Positions 51,466-59,844 of a stretch of DNA of 64,000 nt are shown piece after piece. The position numbers and the translations under genes were made by a program. Position 1 is the first letter of the stretch; every line of letters starts with the position of its first letter. Under the pieces are notes generated by a model, which saw only the letters and a list, made by a program, of their open reading frames with translations, was not told where the DNA came from and ran no database searches. The stretch is from positions 33,918 through 97,917 of the forward strand of contig CP158972.1 in NCBI GenBank assembly GCA_040429635.1, written 5' to 3'. This DNA is from Tamlana crocina. Its GTDB lineage: Bacteria; Bacteroidota; Bacteroidia; Flavobacteriales; Flavobacteriaceae.

Positions 51466-51538
51466 TGCTATTAATTAGTTCTTAGGGAGAATTAAAGAAG
51501 GCTCTAAATCATTGTTATTTAGAGCCTTCACTTTTTTA
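51466..51538 (+). ncRNA. Candidate small RNA, unit 1
   Basis: Begins TGCTATTAATTAGTTCTT, closely matching the start of unit 2, and ends in a 13-bp perfect hairpin GAAGGCTCTAAAT/ATTTAGAGCCTTC (51497-51529) followed by a T run (ACTTTTTTAT). No open frame. A transcript of about 70 nt is expected. Confidence 0.45.
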
Positions 51539-51560
51539 TATAAGTGAGTTTGAATTTAAA

Positions 51561-51580
51561 AATACGTAGAAGTGCGTATT
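51561..51580. promoter_or_regulatory. 20-bp palindromic operator 2
   Basis: AATACGTA-GAAG-TGCGTATT, one mismatch, exactly 147 bp after operator 1 and again 21 bp before its -7 box. Confidence 0.6.
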
Positions 51581-51583
51581 TTT

Positions 51584-51609
51584 TTTGTTTTAGATACAAC
51601 GTAAATTTG
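51584..51609 (+). promoter_or_regulatory. Promoter of unit 2
   Basis: TTTG at 51584-51587 and an exact -7 box TAAATTTG at 51602-51609. Confidence 0.6.
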
Positions 51610-51612
51610 CGA

Positions 51613-51676
51613 TGCTATTAATTAATTCTTTTGAGAGAGGATTTTTTAAGGACTCTGCACCGTAATGGTGCAGAGT
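51613..51676 (+). ncRNA. Structured leader or small RNA, unit 2
   Basis: Begins TGCTATTAATTAATTCTTTT, contains TTTTGAGAGAGGA, and ends in a 10-bp perfect stem ACTCTGCACC/GGTGCAGAGT with loop GTAAT (51652-51676). There is no T run, so transcription probably continues into the ORF at 51700. Confidence 0.4.
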
Positions 51677-51699
51677 ATTTAAAATTTAAAATCTGAAAA

Positions 51700-51813
51700 A
51701 TGGAAACACTTATGGAAAAAAAGAATAACATTTTAAACAGATGTTGTTTCGTAGGACTCGTTATTTTAGTTATTGTTGTTATCTCTATAAATATTTTCAC
51801 TTACTTGTTTTAA
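51700..51813 (+). CDS. Hydrophobic microprotein, 37 aa (candidate)
   Basis: ATG 51700 to TAA 51811-51813: a charged start (METLMEKKNNILNR), two adjacent cysteines and a single membrane helix of about 20 residues (FVGLVILVIVVISINIF), ending TYLF. No family is recognised. It is preceded by the unit 2 promoter and hairpin 23 bp upstream, and a T-rich stretch follows. The layout (promoter, stem, short basic membrane peptide) fits a real small membrane protein better than random sequence, but no homology can be checked here. An internal ATG at 51712 is an alternative start. Confidence 0.5.
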   Translation: METLMEKKNNILNRCCFVGLVILVIVVISINIFTYLF

Positions 51814-51848
51814 CTTTTTTTGTTACTAGTTATTTGAATTTAAAAACA

Positions 51849-51886
51849 AAAAAACCTCTTAAAGCACTAGCATTAAGAGGTTTTTT
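51849..51886. terminator. Terminator between the microprotein and rplY
   Basis: 14-bp stem AAAAAACCTCTTAA/TTAAGAGGTTTTTT, loop of 10. It can work in both directions; for rplY it lies 20 bp past the stop. Confidence 0.88.
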
Positions 51887-51905
51887 AATTTCAATAGATA
51901 TTTCT

Positions 51906-52532
51906 CTATTCTTCAGCTGAAGTAGTTTCTGCTGCTGCTTCCGCTTCAGCCCCTTCTTCTTCATCTTCGTCTTCATCAGCAATTGCTGTTCTAGACGTTT
52001 TAATTTGGCATACTACTGTGTTATCGGTATGTAAGAAGTGGTAGCCTTCTTTTGGTAATTCACCAACATAAACCTTATCACCAATTTTTAATGGTGTAAT
52101 GTCTATTTCGATAAAATCTGGCAAGTTGGCCGGTAAAGCTTTTACACGAAGTTTTCTGTTGTTTCTTCTTAAAACACCACCATTTTTTACACCTCTTGAG
52201 TTACCAACAAGGTTTACAGGGATATTAAGTGCAATTTCCTTGTCTTCGAATAACTGATAGAAATCTACGTGTAAGATGTTATCGGTTACTGGGTGAAATT
52301 GGATGTCTTGAAGTACCGCGTTTAAAGTAGTACCGTTGTCTAGCTCAATCACAACTGTATGCGCGTTTGCCGTGTATACAAGTTTAGAGAAAGCCAATTC
52401 TGGTGCAGAGAAATGTACTGGCTTATCTCCTCCGTATAGTACGCAAGGAACCTGACCAGCATTACGTAGGGCTTTTGTTGCTTTTTTGCCCACGCTTTCT
52501 CTTTGAGATCCGTTGATTGTAATTGATTTCAT
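51906..52532 (-). CDS. rplY: 50S ribosomal protein L25/general stress protein Ctc
   Basis: 208 aa, the long CTC form: the L25 5S-rRNA-binding domain ([33 protein letters not shown], about 1-95), the TL5/CTC C-terminal domain (about 100-185) and a Glu/Ala-rich acidic tail. It follows prs by 51 bp, a common order in Bacteroidota, so both are probably on one transcript ending at the terminator at 51849. Confidence 0.96.
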   Translation of the reverse strand: MKSITINGSQRESVGKKATKALRNAGQVPCVLYGGDKPVHFSAPELAFSKLVYTANAHTVVIELDNGTTLNAVLQDIQFHPVTDNILHVDFYQLFEDKEIALNIPVNLVGNSRGVKNGGVLRRNNRKLRVKALPANLPDFIEIDITPLKIGDKVYVGELPKEGYHFLHTDNTVVCQIKTSRTAIADEDEDEEEGAEAEAAAETTSAEE

Positions 52533-52583
52533 TTTTAAAATTTATAGTTAATAATAATTACTCTTGATTAGGGTAGCCTTTGG

Positions 52584-53525
52584 CTACATTACAAAATTTG
52601 AACTTATCGATTGGTTATTGTGTACTTTTTCCATAACCTGCGCAAATAAATCGGCACAGCTCAACACTCTAATCTTATCGCTTAAAGGTTTTACAGGTAT
52701 AGAATCGGTTACAATTAACTCTTCTAATTTTGAATTGTTCAAATTATCATAAGCCTTACCTGACAGAATAGGGTGGGTACATATAGCACGTACACTTAAA
52801 GCCCCGCGCTCCATCATTAAATCGGCCGCTTTGGTCAATGTTCCGGCAGTGTCCACCATATCATCAACCAACACAACATTTTTCCCCGTAACATCACCAA
52901 TGAGCTCCATGTGCGAAATCACATTCGCTTTGGCACGTTGTTTATAACAAATAACCACATCGCTTCCTAAAGCCTTTGAATAGGCATAAGCTCTTTTAGA
53001 GCCACCCATATCTGGCGATGCTATGGTTAAATTATCTAGATTTAAACTTTTTAAATAAGGCAAAAATATAGTTGATGCAAACAAATGATCCACCGGTTTT
53101 TCAAAGAACCCTTGAATTTGGTCGGCATGCAAATCCATAGTGATAATACGGGTTGCCCCAGCAGCCTCCAGCATTTTTGCAACTAATTTAGCAGCAATCG
53201 GCACTCTTGGTTTGTCTTTTCTATCTTGCCTTGCCCATCCAAAATAAGGTAAAACAGCGGTAATATGCCTTGCCGACGCACGCTTTGCAGCATCAATCAT
53301 CAACAACATTTCCATTAGGTTTTCTGGCCCAGGATTAGTTGAACCTATAATGAAAATTCGCGTTCCTCTAATCGACTCTTCATACGATGGCTGAAATTCA
53401 CCATCACTGTACGTAGAGGTAATAACATTACCCAATTCAGCCCCAAAGGCTTTTGCAATTTTTTCGCCAAGCACCTTACTCTGTGTGCAGGCAAAAATTT
53501 TAGCTTCTGTTATCACGATTGGCAT
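52584..53525 (-). CDS. prs: Ribose-phosphate pyrophosphokinase
   Basis: 313 aa. Makes PRPP from ribose 5-phosphate and ATP. FACTQSKVLGEKIAKAFG, YFGWARQDRKDKPRVPIAAK, the metal-binding ITMDLHADQIQGFF and the PRPP loop VVLVDDMVDTAGTLTKAADL are all intact. Start ATG 53523-53525 (MPIVITEAK) is chosen; the frame from 53552 adds nine residues not seen in the family. A short hairpin GTAGCC-TTT-GGCTAC overlaps the stop codon. Confidence 0.96.
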   Translation of the reverse strand: MPIVITEAKIFACTQSKVLGEKIAKAFGAELGNVITSTYSDGEFQPSYEESIRGTRIFIIGSTNPGPENLMEMLLMIDAAKRASARHITAVLPYFGWARQDRKDKPRVPIAAKLVAKMLEAAGATRIITMDLHADQIQGFFEKPVDHLFASTIFLPYLKSLNLDNLTIASPDMGGSKRAYAYSKALGSDVVICYKQRAKANVISHMELIGDVTGKNVVLVDDMVDTAGTLTKAADLMMERGALSVRAICTHPILSGKAYDNLNNSKLEELIVTDSIPVKPLSDKIRVLSCADLFAQVMEKVHNNQSISSNFVM

Positions 53526-53625
53526 CTTTACATCGTTGTTTTTTAGGCACAAAACGCACCTTATTTTTAATGAGGTGCAAATTTATGTATTTATTTTTAC
53601 CTGTAAAGGATATTACTCAGTATTT

Positions 53626-53658
53626 TTGTGTGATATATCAAAAAAATATCTATTTTTG
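53626..53658 (+). promoter_or_regulatory. Promoter of tRNA-Leu
   Basis: TTG at 53626-53628 and TATTTTTG at 53651-53658, 22 bp apart; the tRNA starts 12 bp later. Confidence 0.7.
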
Positions 53659-53670
53659 CAGTCCAAAATT

Positions 53671-53752
53671 GCTCAAGTGGCGGAATTGGTAGACGCGCTG
53701 GATTCAAAATCCAGTTTCTTCGGAAGTGTGGGTTCGATTCCCACCTTGAGTA
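53671..53752 (+). tRNA. tRNA-Leu(CAA)
   Basis: 82 nt with a class II variable arm. Acceptor GCTCAAG/CTTGAGT (first pair G-U), anticodon stem CTGGA/TCCAG with loop TTCAAAA (anticodon CAA), T arm GTGGG-TTCGATT-CCCAC, discriminator A. Confidence 0.94.
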
Positions 53753-53753
53753 C

Positions 53754-53791
53754 AAAAGCCCTTTTTAATCACTTAATTAAAAAGGGCTTTT
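53754..53791 (+). terminator. Terminator after tRNA-Leu
   Basis: 16-bp perfect stem AAAAGCCCTTTTTAAT/ATTAAAAAGGGCTTTT, loop CACTTA, then a T run. Confidence 0.9.
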
Positions 53792-53820
53792 TTTAAACTA
53801 CAAATTAGCACACTAACCCG

Positions 53821-55158
53821 CTATTTATCATCTTCTACACTCACTTTAATTACATGAGCATTATTAATGATTTTTGGTTTACCCAATTTTCCGACAGATT
53901 TAGCCACTAACATAGACACGGTGGCGTCTCCGGTTACATTAACTACAGTACGGCACATATCTAACGGACGGTCTACCGCAAAAATTAAAGCCAAACCAAT
54001 AGCCAATTTATCTGAAGGAAAACCAATAGCTTCTAAAACAATTACCAGCATAACCATACCCGCACCAGGAACTGCCGCAGACCCTATTGAAGCCAATAAA
54101 GCAGTAAATACAATGGTTAACTGATTAGCAAAAGTCAAATCAAAGCCCAAGGCTTGCGAAATAAATACTGCCGCCACACCCTGATATAAACTTGTACCAT
54201 CCATATTAACTGTAGCTCCTACGGGCAAAACAAAACTTGATACTTCGGCATCCACCCCAATGTGTTCCTCTACCCGTTCCATAGTTACCGGCAGCGTTGC
54301 TGCACTAGAGCTTGTTGAGAAAGCTAACAATTGTGCAGGACTTAATCTTTTTAAAAATGTAAACGGATTATAGTTTGTAAACACGCTTATACCGATACAA
54401 TAAAACACAATCATTAATAATAGCCCCAAGAAAACTACGCCGGCATATTTTAAAAGTGCCAACAACAAATCGGGGTCACTAGAAGATACAACTACACTTG
54501 CCAATAAAGCGAATACGGCTAAAGGAGCTGTAAGCATTATCAAATCGACCATTTTTAAAACGGCTTCATTTAAAGAATCAAAAAAGCTTTTTAATGGTTT
54601 CCCTTTTTCCTCGCCTATCAACAAAATGGAAATTCCTAAGAATATAGTAAAAAAGATGACCTGTAACATTAAGCCATTATCACTCATTGCTAAAATAGCA
54701 TTATCTGGCACAATATCTTCTAAAAAATGTAGCGGCCCTCTTTCTTTCTGCATGGAGGCCTCTGCTAATTTGGAGGTTACACCGCTATCACTAGAATAGG
54801 TTTCTATTAGTTTATCAATAGTTTCCTGCGGAATTCCCCTTCCAGGCTGCGCGATATTAACTATTAACAAGCCAATACTAATTGCTACCAATGTGGTTAT
54901 GGTATAAATTATTATGGTACGAAGCCCAATACTTTTAAACTTGGAGATATCCTTTAAATCGGAAACACCTTTTATCAAGGATGCCAGTATTAGAGGAATG
55001 GCAATAAGTTTTAAAAGTTTCACGAAAATACTCCCAAGAGGCTGTATCCAGTCTAAAACAAATTGTTGTCCCCACGCTACTCGGGTCATTCCGAAACCGA
55101 ACAGGATACCAGCAATCATCCCGATTAATATTTGCCAATGTAATTCTAGTTTTTTCAT
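53821..55158 (-). CDS. Dicarboxylate/amino acid:cation symporter (SLC1/DAACS)
   Basis: 445-aa secondary transporter. The serine-rich hairpin AFSTSSSAATLPVTMERVEE, the NMDGTSLYQGVAAVFISQ motif of TM7 and GSAAVPGAGMVMLVIVLEA (hairpin 2), together with DRPLDMCRTVVNVTGDATVS, are those of GltP/GltT-type carriers, which take up glutamate, aspartate or C4-dicarboxylates with H+ or Na+. It lies 66 bp downstream of the M1 peptidase gene on the same strand and could import amino acids released by that locus. Confidence 0.93.
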   Translation of the reverse strand: MKKLELHWQILIGMIAGILFGFGMTRVAWGQQFVLDWIQPLGSIFVKLLKLIAIPLILASLIKGVSDLKDISKFKSIGLRTIIIYTITTLVAISIGLLIVNIAQPGRGIPQETIDKLIETYSSDSGVTSKLAEASMQKERGPLHFLEDIVPDNAILAMSDNGLMLQVIFFTIFLGISILLIGEEKGKPLKSFFDSLNEAVLKMVDLIMLTAPLAVFALLASVVVSSSDPDLLLALLKYAGVVFLGLLLMIVFYCIGISVFTNYNPFTFLKRLSPAQLLAFSTSSSAATLPVTMERVEEHIGVDAEVSSFVLPVGATVNMDGTSLYQGVAAVFISQALGFDLTFANQLTIVFTALLASIGSAAVPGAGMVMLVIVLEAIGFPSDKLAIGLALIFAVDRPLDMCRTVVNVTGDATVSMLVAKSVGKLGKPKIINNAHVIKVSVEDDK

Positions 55159-55224
55159 ATTATATTTTGAATAGACCTATGTAAAAGAACTTTTATGTGT
55201 ACATAAATAAAAGCAGAAAATACT

Positions 55225-57165
55225 CTATTTTTTAGTCTTAATTATATTATTTGAAGGATTTACATCTGGAAATGAATCTGAAATTAACTCTACAGAAATC
55301 AAATCTTCCACATTTACAATCTCTATAAATACACTAGACTTACCTGATGACCAAATTTCTGGTGTTTTATTAATGATAGCGGTTTTATTATTGGCATAGG
55401 TTAGTTTTAAAGACACGGGTACAGGCAAGCCACCTACATTTTCTAATACTACTTTTGAGCCTTGTAACTTTGTTAAGGCCAAATCGGCATAACCATATTC
55501 AAAAACCCACTTTTTCCAAAACCAATTTAAATTTTCACCGCTTACATCATTAAACGTGAGCATAAAATCAAAAGGCGTTGGGTGTTTGCCTTTCCACCTA
55601 TTTAAATAGGTTTTTAAGCAGGTTTTAAAAAGTTCTTCTCCTAATAAATGCTCTAAAGCCAAATACATAAAGGCTGGTTTACGGTAGGATTGCTGAAAAT
55701 GCATATTTCTAATCACCATGTAATTTGAAGGACTAAATAAAGGCGTTTCCCATTGCTTTCCCGCGCTTCTATTATAACTTTTTATGGCACGGTTCAATTC
55801 AAAATTTTCATATGTTGTGTTTTTATAAAAGTCTTGGCAAAACTTCATGGTTAAAAATGTTACCCAGCCTTCTTCCATCCAAGAATATTTTACCTCGTTT
55901 ATACCAACCCAATGTGGTAAGTAAGTATGTGCCAATTCATGAAACGTAATAAGGTTATTCCTTATTTCTGTATTCGAGAATCCGTTATTTGCCATCATTG
56001 GAAATTCCATACCATCAAACTCAGGCACTCCAATAAACGATGTAAAACTTTGGTACGGATAAGGCACTCCAGGCAATGTATTGGATAAATATTCAATACT
56101 TTTTTGTTGTGTATTTAAAAGATTCTTAAGATTTTTTTCATCTTTAGCACTATATACAATATTTGAAGAAATCTCTTTACCCCCAATAGATGCTGCATTT
56201 GCTACCCAATTAAAATTGTTAGAAACACCAAACCCAAAATCTCTAACATTTTTTGCTTTAAAATGCCAAGTTGATTTTGTTTTAGAGATTTCCCCTAACG
56301 TTTTGGCTTTTAAAATATCGGTGCTTTCAGTATTTGTTTTTGACAAAACATAGGCTGAGTATTCTTCCGGACTCAATACCTTTTCAGCATTTAATAATTC
56401 TCCAGTTGCAAATACGTAGTTCTCTATAGGTACTTTAATTTTTACATCAAAATCTCCAAAATCGGTATAACATTCTTGAGCTCCAGTATATTCATTTTTA
56501 TCCCAACCATCAATATCATCATAAACTGCTATTTGAGGGTACCAATAGCCCATAAAAGCACTTTCTTTATCATAAGCGCCTATTTTATTCACATAAATTA
56601 AAGGCATTTCTGTTTCCCAATCCATAGACAATTTTGTAGTTGAATTTGGTGGTATAGGGTTATTGTTAAATTCTAATGTTAAAAAGGTGGAATTATAACT
56701 CACAGATATATTGTTGCTTGGATTCTTTTTTTTGGTAGCGTGAGCCAAATTACTTACCGATGCGTCTAGACCTAAATTAACCACCTCATCATTAACCTTT
56801 AAATTTGAAATAACCATGCCATTGGTTAAATTTTCAAGAGGAATTTTATTAGCACGCACGCCTCCTTTTTTATAATGGTTAGGGTACATTTTAATGACAA
56901 TTTCCGACAAACTATCTGGACTATTATTTGTATATGATATGGTTTGTTTCCCAAAAATTTTCCAGCTACCCGGATGTATTTCTGCCTCTATTGTATAGCT
57001 ACTAGAGTTTTGCCAATAATTATCTGCTACACCACCATTAAATGCTCGTGTTTTATTTTGATAGGCTTCTTGAAATTCTCGTGGCATGTATAATGGCTTA
57101 GCCTCTTGACTGTAAACACATAGAGCTAAAAGGAAAAAAATTATATTACTAAATAATATTCTCAT
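55225..57165 (-). CDS. Secreted M1 family metallopeptidase
   Basis: 646 aa. Signal peptide (FSNIIFFLLALCVYSQ), an N-terminal beta domain, and the gluzincin catalytic domain: GMEFPMMANNG in place of the GAMEN motif (about 385), HELAH at 409-413 and the third zinc ligand Glu432 in SWMEEGW, the exact HExxH-X18-E spacing. Members are aminopeptidases. The C-terminal part ends PSNNIIKTKK without a type IX sorting domain, so the protein is probably periplasmic or outer-membrane-associated. It is the last peptidase gene of the SusCD locus. Confidence 0.9.
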   Translation of the reverse strand: MRILFSNIIFFLLALCVYSQEAKPLYMPREFQEAYQNKTRAFNGGVADNYWQNSSSYTIEAEIHPGSWKIFGKQTISYTNNSPDSLSEIVIKMYPNHYKKGGVRANKIPLENLTNGMVISNLKVNDEVVNLGLDASVSNLAHATKKKNPSNNISVSYNSTFLTLEFNNNPIPPNSTTKLSMDWETEMPLIYVNKIGAYDKESAFMGYWYPQIAVYDDIDGWDKNEYTGAQECYTDFGDFDVKIKVPIENYVFATGELLNAEKVLSPEEYSAYVLSKTNTESTDILKAKTLGEISKTKSTWHFKAKNVRDFGFGVSNNFNWVANAASIGGKEISSNIVYSAKDEKNLKNLLNTQQKSIEYLSNTLPGVPYPYQSFTSFIGVPEFDGMEFPMMANNGFSNTEIRNNLITFHELAHTYLPHWVGINEVKYSWMEEGWVTFLTMKFCQDFYKNTTYENFELNRAIKSYNRSAGKQWETPLFSPSNYMVIRNMHFQQSYRKPAFMYLALEHLLGEELFKTCLKTYLNRWKGKHPTPFDFMLTFNDVSGENLNWFWKKWVFEYGYADLALTKLQGSKVVLENVGGLPVPVSLKLTYANNKTAIINKTPEIWSSGKSSVFIEIVNVEDLISVELISDSFPDVNPSNNIIKTKK

Positions 57166-57229
57166 TGAGATATTGATAAGATATGGAGTTGTTAAAAGTA
57201 AATTTATTAGTTAGATTTTTTTTAAAATA

Positions 57230-58129
57230 CTATTCTTCTTTTGTTATTAAATACGCCCTTTCATTATTTAATACTGAAATCATTTTTTCTATTTGTCCAG
57301 CACTAAAATGTCTTCTGCACAAACCATTAGAATCTGCCCTTGTTCTTCCCGATGACGTCATAAAGTTAAACGTATCTGGATGGTATTTTTCACCAATAGG
57401 GTCTGTTTCTGTTCCAACATAAACGCAATCGCTCATGTTAGAATCATTAAGGCTTGGTGAAGCAGGTGTATCACAAATTTTATCACCTGCTTCTGTACAA
57501 TTAGACCCGTTGACTAACTCGATTCTTCCTTGACTATCTTTAAAATCATCATCTGTATGATAAAGTCCTAAATAATGCCCTATTTCGTGTGTTGCTGTTG
57601 CCGTATTTTCAATTTCTACAGAAGAAGCACTCAATTTTATATTATTACCTTGATTTGGAAATAATGCTGTTGCACCCAACTCTCCAGTAATTTCTCCATT
57701 TCGTCTATTTAATAATTTGATAAAATAAAATACATTTAAAGCATTCTCGTCCTCGAACGGTGCTAAAACTTTACTTTCAGTAAAATCATCTTGTTTTACA
57801 AATTGGGTATTCCATGGTGTACTATCAATAAATTTAATGGCTTTAGTAAAAAATTGAATTTTTCCTGGTTTATAATTTTTATTTATATCTCCCATGATTT
57901 TTTTAATACGTTGTTCTGGAACAGCCGCATTATTACCATTATTATCTCTAGATATATGATGCACAACAGGTATTCTTAAGGTATCCTTAGAGAGTACACT
58001 AATAGTGTTATTAGAAATTTCATTTTCTGCCTTCAAATCTTGTTGAACTGTAAACCCCTCATTTTTTTTTTCGCTAGAAATTAGCAAGAAAAAAAACACA
58101 AGTGCATATATAGCTTTTGTTATTCCCAT
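57230..58129 (-). CDS. Secreted metzincin protease, M43 (pappalysin)-like
   Basis: 299 aa. A hydrophobic leader (AIYALVFFFLLISS) precedes a propeptide-like segment and the catalytic domain with HEIGHYLGLYH at 181-191 (HExxHxxGxxH). The following CTEAGDKICDTPASP and the Met-turn candidate FNFMTSSGR fit the M43 family, in which cysteines and a Ca site occur there. No C-terminal sorting domain or extra modules. It lies between the HExxH lipoproteins and the M1 peptidase. Confidence 0.87.
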   Translation of the reverse strand: MGITKAIYALVFFFLLISSEKKNEGFTVQQDLKAENEISNNTISVLSKDTLRIPVVHHISRDNNGNNAAVPEQRIKKIMGDINKNYKPGKIQFFTKAIKFIDSTPWNTQFVKQDDFTESKVLAPFEDENALNVFYFIKLLNRRNGEITGELGATALFPNQGNNIKLSASSVEIENTATATHEIGHYLGLYHTDDDFKDSQGRIELVNGSNCTEAGDKICDTPASPSLNDSNMSDCVYVGTETDPIGEKYHPDTFNFMTSSGRTRADSNGLCRRHFSAGQIEKMISVLNNERAYLITKEE

Positions 58130-58191
58130 GTTTTAAACTTTTTACATTTTTTATACCACCGAAATTAATAGCAAACCCTACACTCTTTATT

Positions 58192-58989
58192 TTAATCTTC
58201 AAAAAATGTCTCTAAAAATTCATACCGATTAGGTATATTCTCTTTTACCCAATTTTCAATATTTTGAGATAAACGCCCAGGATATTTTACCATGGTATAT
58301 ACGAATATGGCGGTTTCAGGTATGTCTTCTACGTTTGGATTATCCTCTGCATATTCTGTTACGAAAACACCATCTGCGTTTTGGGCATTTTTCCAGGTTG
58401 AACTTGTTCCATACCTTTTTTCAAAATAAACATGTGTTGTTTCATGAAAAACCGTTTCTTCGAGTTGATTATCCGCTATTCTTTCGTCTATTCTCTCATC
58501 AGAAATTAAAAAGAATTTACCATCAGGTTCGGCAGAAGCTCTACTTGCGCCAGAAAATACCGCCACATGACTTAATTCATCCCTCATAAAAACAGGTAAT
58601 TTTCCTATTTTATCTGTGAGTTTATTTGCGTATTCAGTAGCCCGTTGCAGAGTTCCAAAATTACTACGGCACCAAATACCTATTTTCTTTCCACCTGTAA
58701 AAGTAGCCTCAAAAACATAGGCTTCAAGATCATTTAGAGGCTCTACACCTGGAACTTCTTTATTAAACTGCCCTAAATACTCAATACTTAAAAACGTATC
58801 TGGATCTGTAGACTTAATATAATCTATACCGGTACCAGCTATTGAAAACTCAAATAAAGGCTTATTATCATTACCATTTTCTTGATCCTTAAGATCTTCT
58901 CTAATAAATGGTTTTTCTTCCGAAGTACAATTAGTGAATACCAACAACATCAACAGATAAAAAACTCTAGCTATACTTTTTAATTCCAT
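58192..58989 (-). CDS. HExxH lipoprotein, putative metallopeptidase (copy 2)
   Basis: 265 aa. Leader with lipobox FTNC (Cys21), a short acidic linker, a beta-rich part (about 43-105), and a helical domain with LEETVFHETTHVYFE (His182, Glu183, His186) followed by TEYAEDNPNVEDIPETAIFV, which offers downstream acidic ligands as in gluzincins. It ends ENIPNRYEFLETFF. I do not recognise a named family. It is a clear tandem paralogue of the next gene upstream (59017-59811), with the same order of motifs and the same C-terminus. Confidence 0.8.
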   Translation of the reverse strand: MELKSIARVFYLLMLLVFTNCTSEEKPFIREDLKDQENGNDNKPLFEFSIAGTGIDYIKSTDPDTFLSIEYLGQFNKEVPGVEPLNDLEAYVFEATFTGGKKIGIWCRSNFGTLQRATEYANKLTDKIGKLPVFMRDELSHVAVFSGASRASAEPDGKFFLISDERIDERIADNQLEETVFHETTHVYFEKRYGTSSTWKNAQNADGVFVTEYAEDNPNVEDIPETAIFVYTMVKYPGRLSQNIENWVKENIPNRYEFLETFFED

Positions 58990-59016
58990 AATTCATTTTT
59001 TTTTATTCTACTACTT

Positions 59017-59811
59017 TTAAAAGAACTTTTCTAAAAATTCATATCTATTGGGAATATTAGTTTTTACCCAGTGTTCTATTTCATTTGATAATCTGTTTGG
59101 GTATGTTTTCATGGTGTAGACAAATAATGCCGTTTCCGCAATGTCTTCTTGATAAGGTTTGCTTTTGGCATATTCTGTAATAAATGATTTATCGGCAGCT
59201 TGAATTGCTTTCCACGCTTTACTTTTTGCGTATTTCAAATCAAATGTAACATGGCAGGTTTCATGAAAAACGGTTTCTTCTAGATCGTTATTGCCTATTC
59301 TGGTGTCCATATTATCTGAATACAGCACAAAAAAGCCTCCTGCATCTTCTGCAAAAGCTGTGTGATCACCCGTGTGAACAACAACATGATTTAATGTTTT
59401 TCGCATAAACGATGGTAACTTGCCCAATCTACTTGTTAATTTATTTGCGTATTCTTTGGCTTTTTCTTTACTACCAAAACTACTGTGCAGCCAAATTTCA
59501 ACAGATGCATCATCAGAAAAATGGGCTTTAAACACATAGGTGCCATGATCCATCAACTCTTCTGCATTGAGCGCCCCAGGCATTTCCTTAGTTTCATTTC
59601 CTACAAATTCAATACTTTTAAATGCATCCTTATCGCTTGCTTTAATAAAATCTATTTCTGTAGCGGTAATGGAAGTTCTAAATAAAGGCTTCTTATTTTT
59701 ATTAACTTCTTCTTTTTCAACCACATCGCCCTTATCTGCCATTTCAGCTGTTTTATTTTTACAAGCTAAACTTAAAACAGATATCACTGCTATGATTAGA
59801 TATTTTTTCAT
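59017..59811 (-). CDS. HExxH lipoprotein, putative metallopeptidase (copy 1)
   Basis: 264 aa. Lipobox LSLAC, then KNKKPLFRTSITATEIDFIK, the counterpart of DNKPLFEFSIAGTGIDYIK in copy 2. The metal motif is LEETVFHETCHVTFD, and the second motif is TEYAKSKPYQEDIAETALFV; it ends TNIPNRYEFLEKFF. The two copies share the whole length, so they come from tandem duplication, but have diverged well. Proteolytic activity is inferred only from HExxH and the locus context. Confidence 0.8.
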   Translation of the reverse strand: MKKYLIIAVISVLSLACKNKTAEMADKGDVVEKEEVNKNKKPLFRTSITATEIDFIKASDKDAFKSIEFVGNETKEMPGALNAEELMDHGTYVFKAHFSDDASVEIWLHSSFGSKEKAKEYANKLTSRLGKLPSFMRKTLNHVVVHTGDHTAFAEDAGGFFVLYSDNMDTRIGNNDLEETVFHETCHVTFDLKYAKSKAWKAIQAADKSFITEYAKSKPYQEDIAETALFVYTMKTYPNRLSNEIEHWVKTNIPNRYEFLEKFF

Positions 59812-59844
59812 GTTGAAATCTTTAAAAAATCTTTTAAGCTCTAA

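Noticed and set aside
51618-51800. 60-aa open frame on the minus strand opposite the microprotein
   Set aside because: It has no promoter on that strand and covers the leader hairpin and the plus-strand ORF; it has the look of a shadow frame.
51700-51813. Type I toxin-antitoxin system
   Set aside because: The peptide would suit a toxin, but I found no antisense promoter over it, and unit 1 RNA has no long complementarity to its message, so the label is not supported.
56413-56424. AATACGTAGTT, like the left half of the 51414 palindrome
   Set aside because: It lies inside the M1 peptidase coding sequence, has no matching right arm and no promoter behind it.
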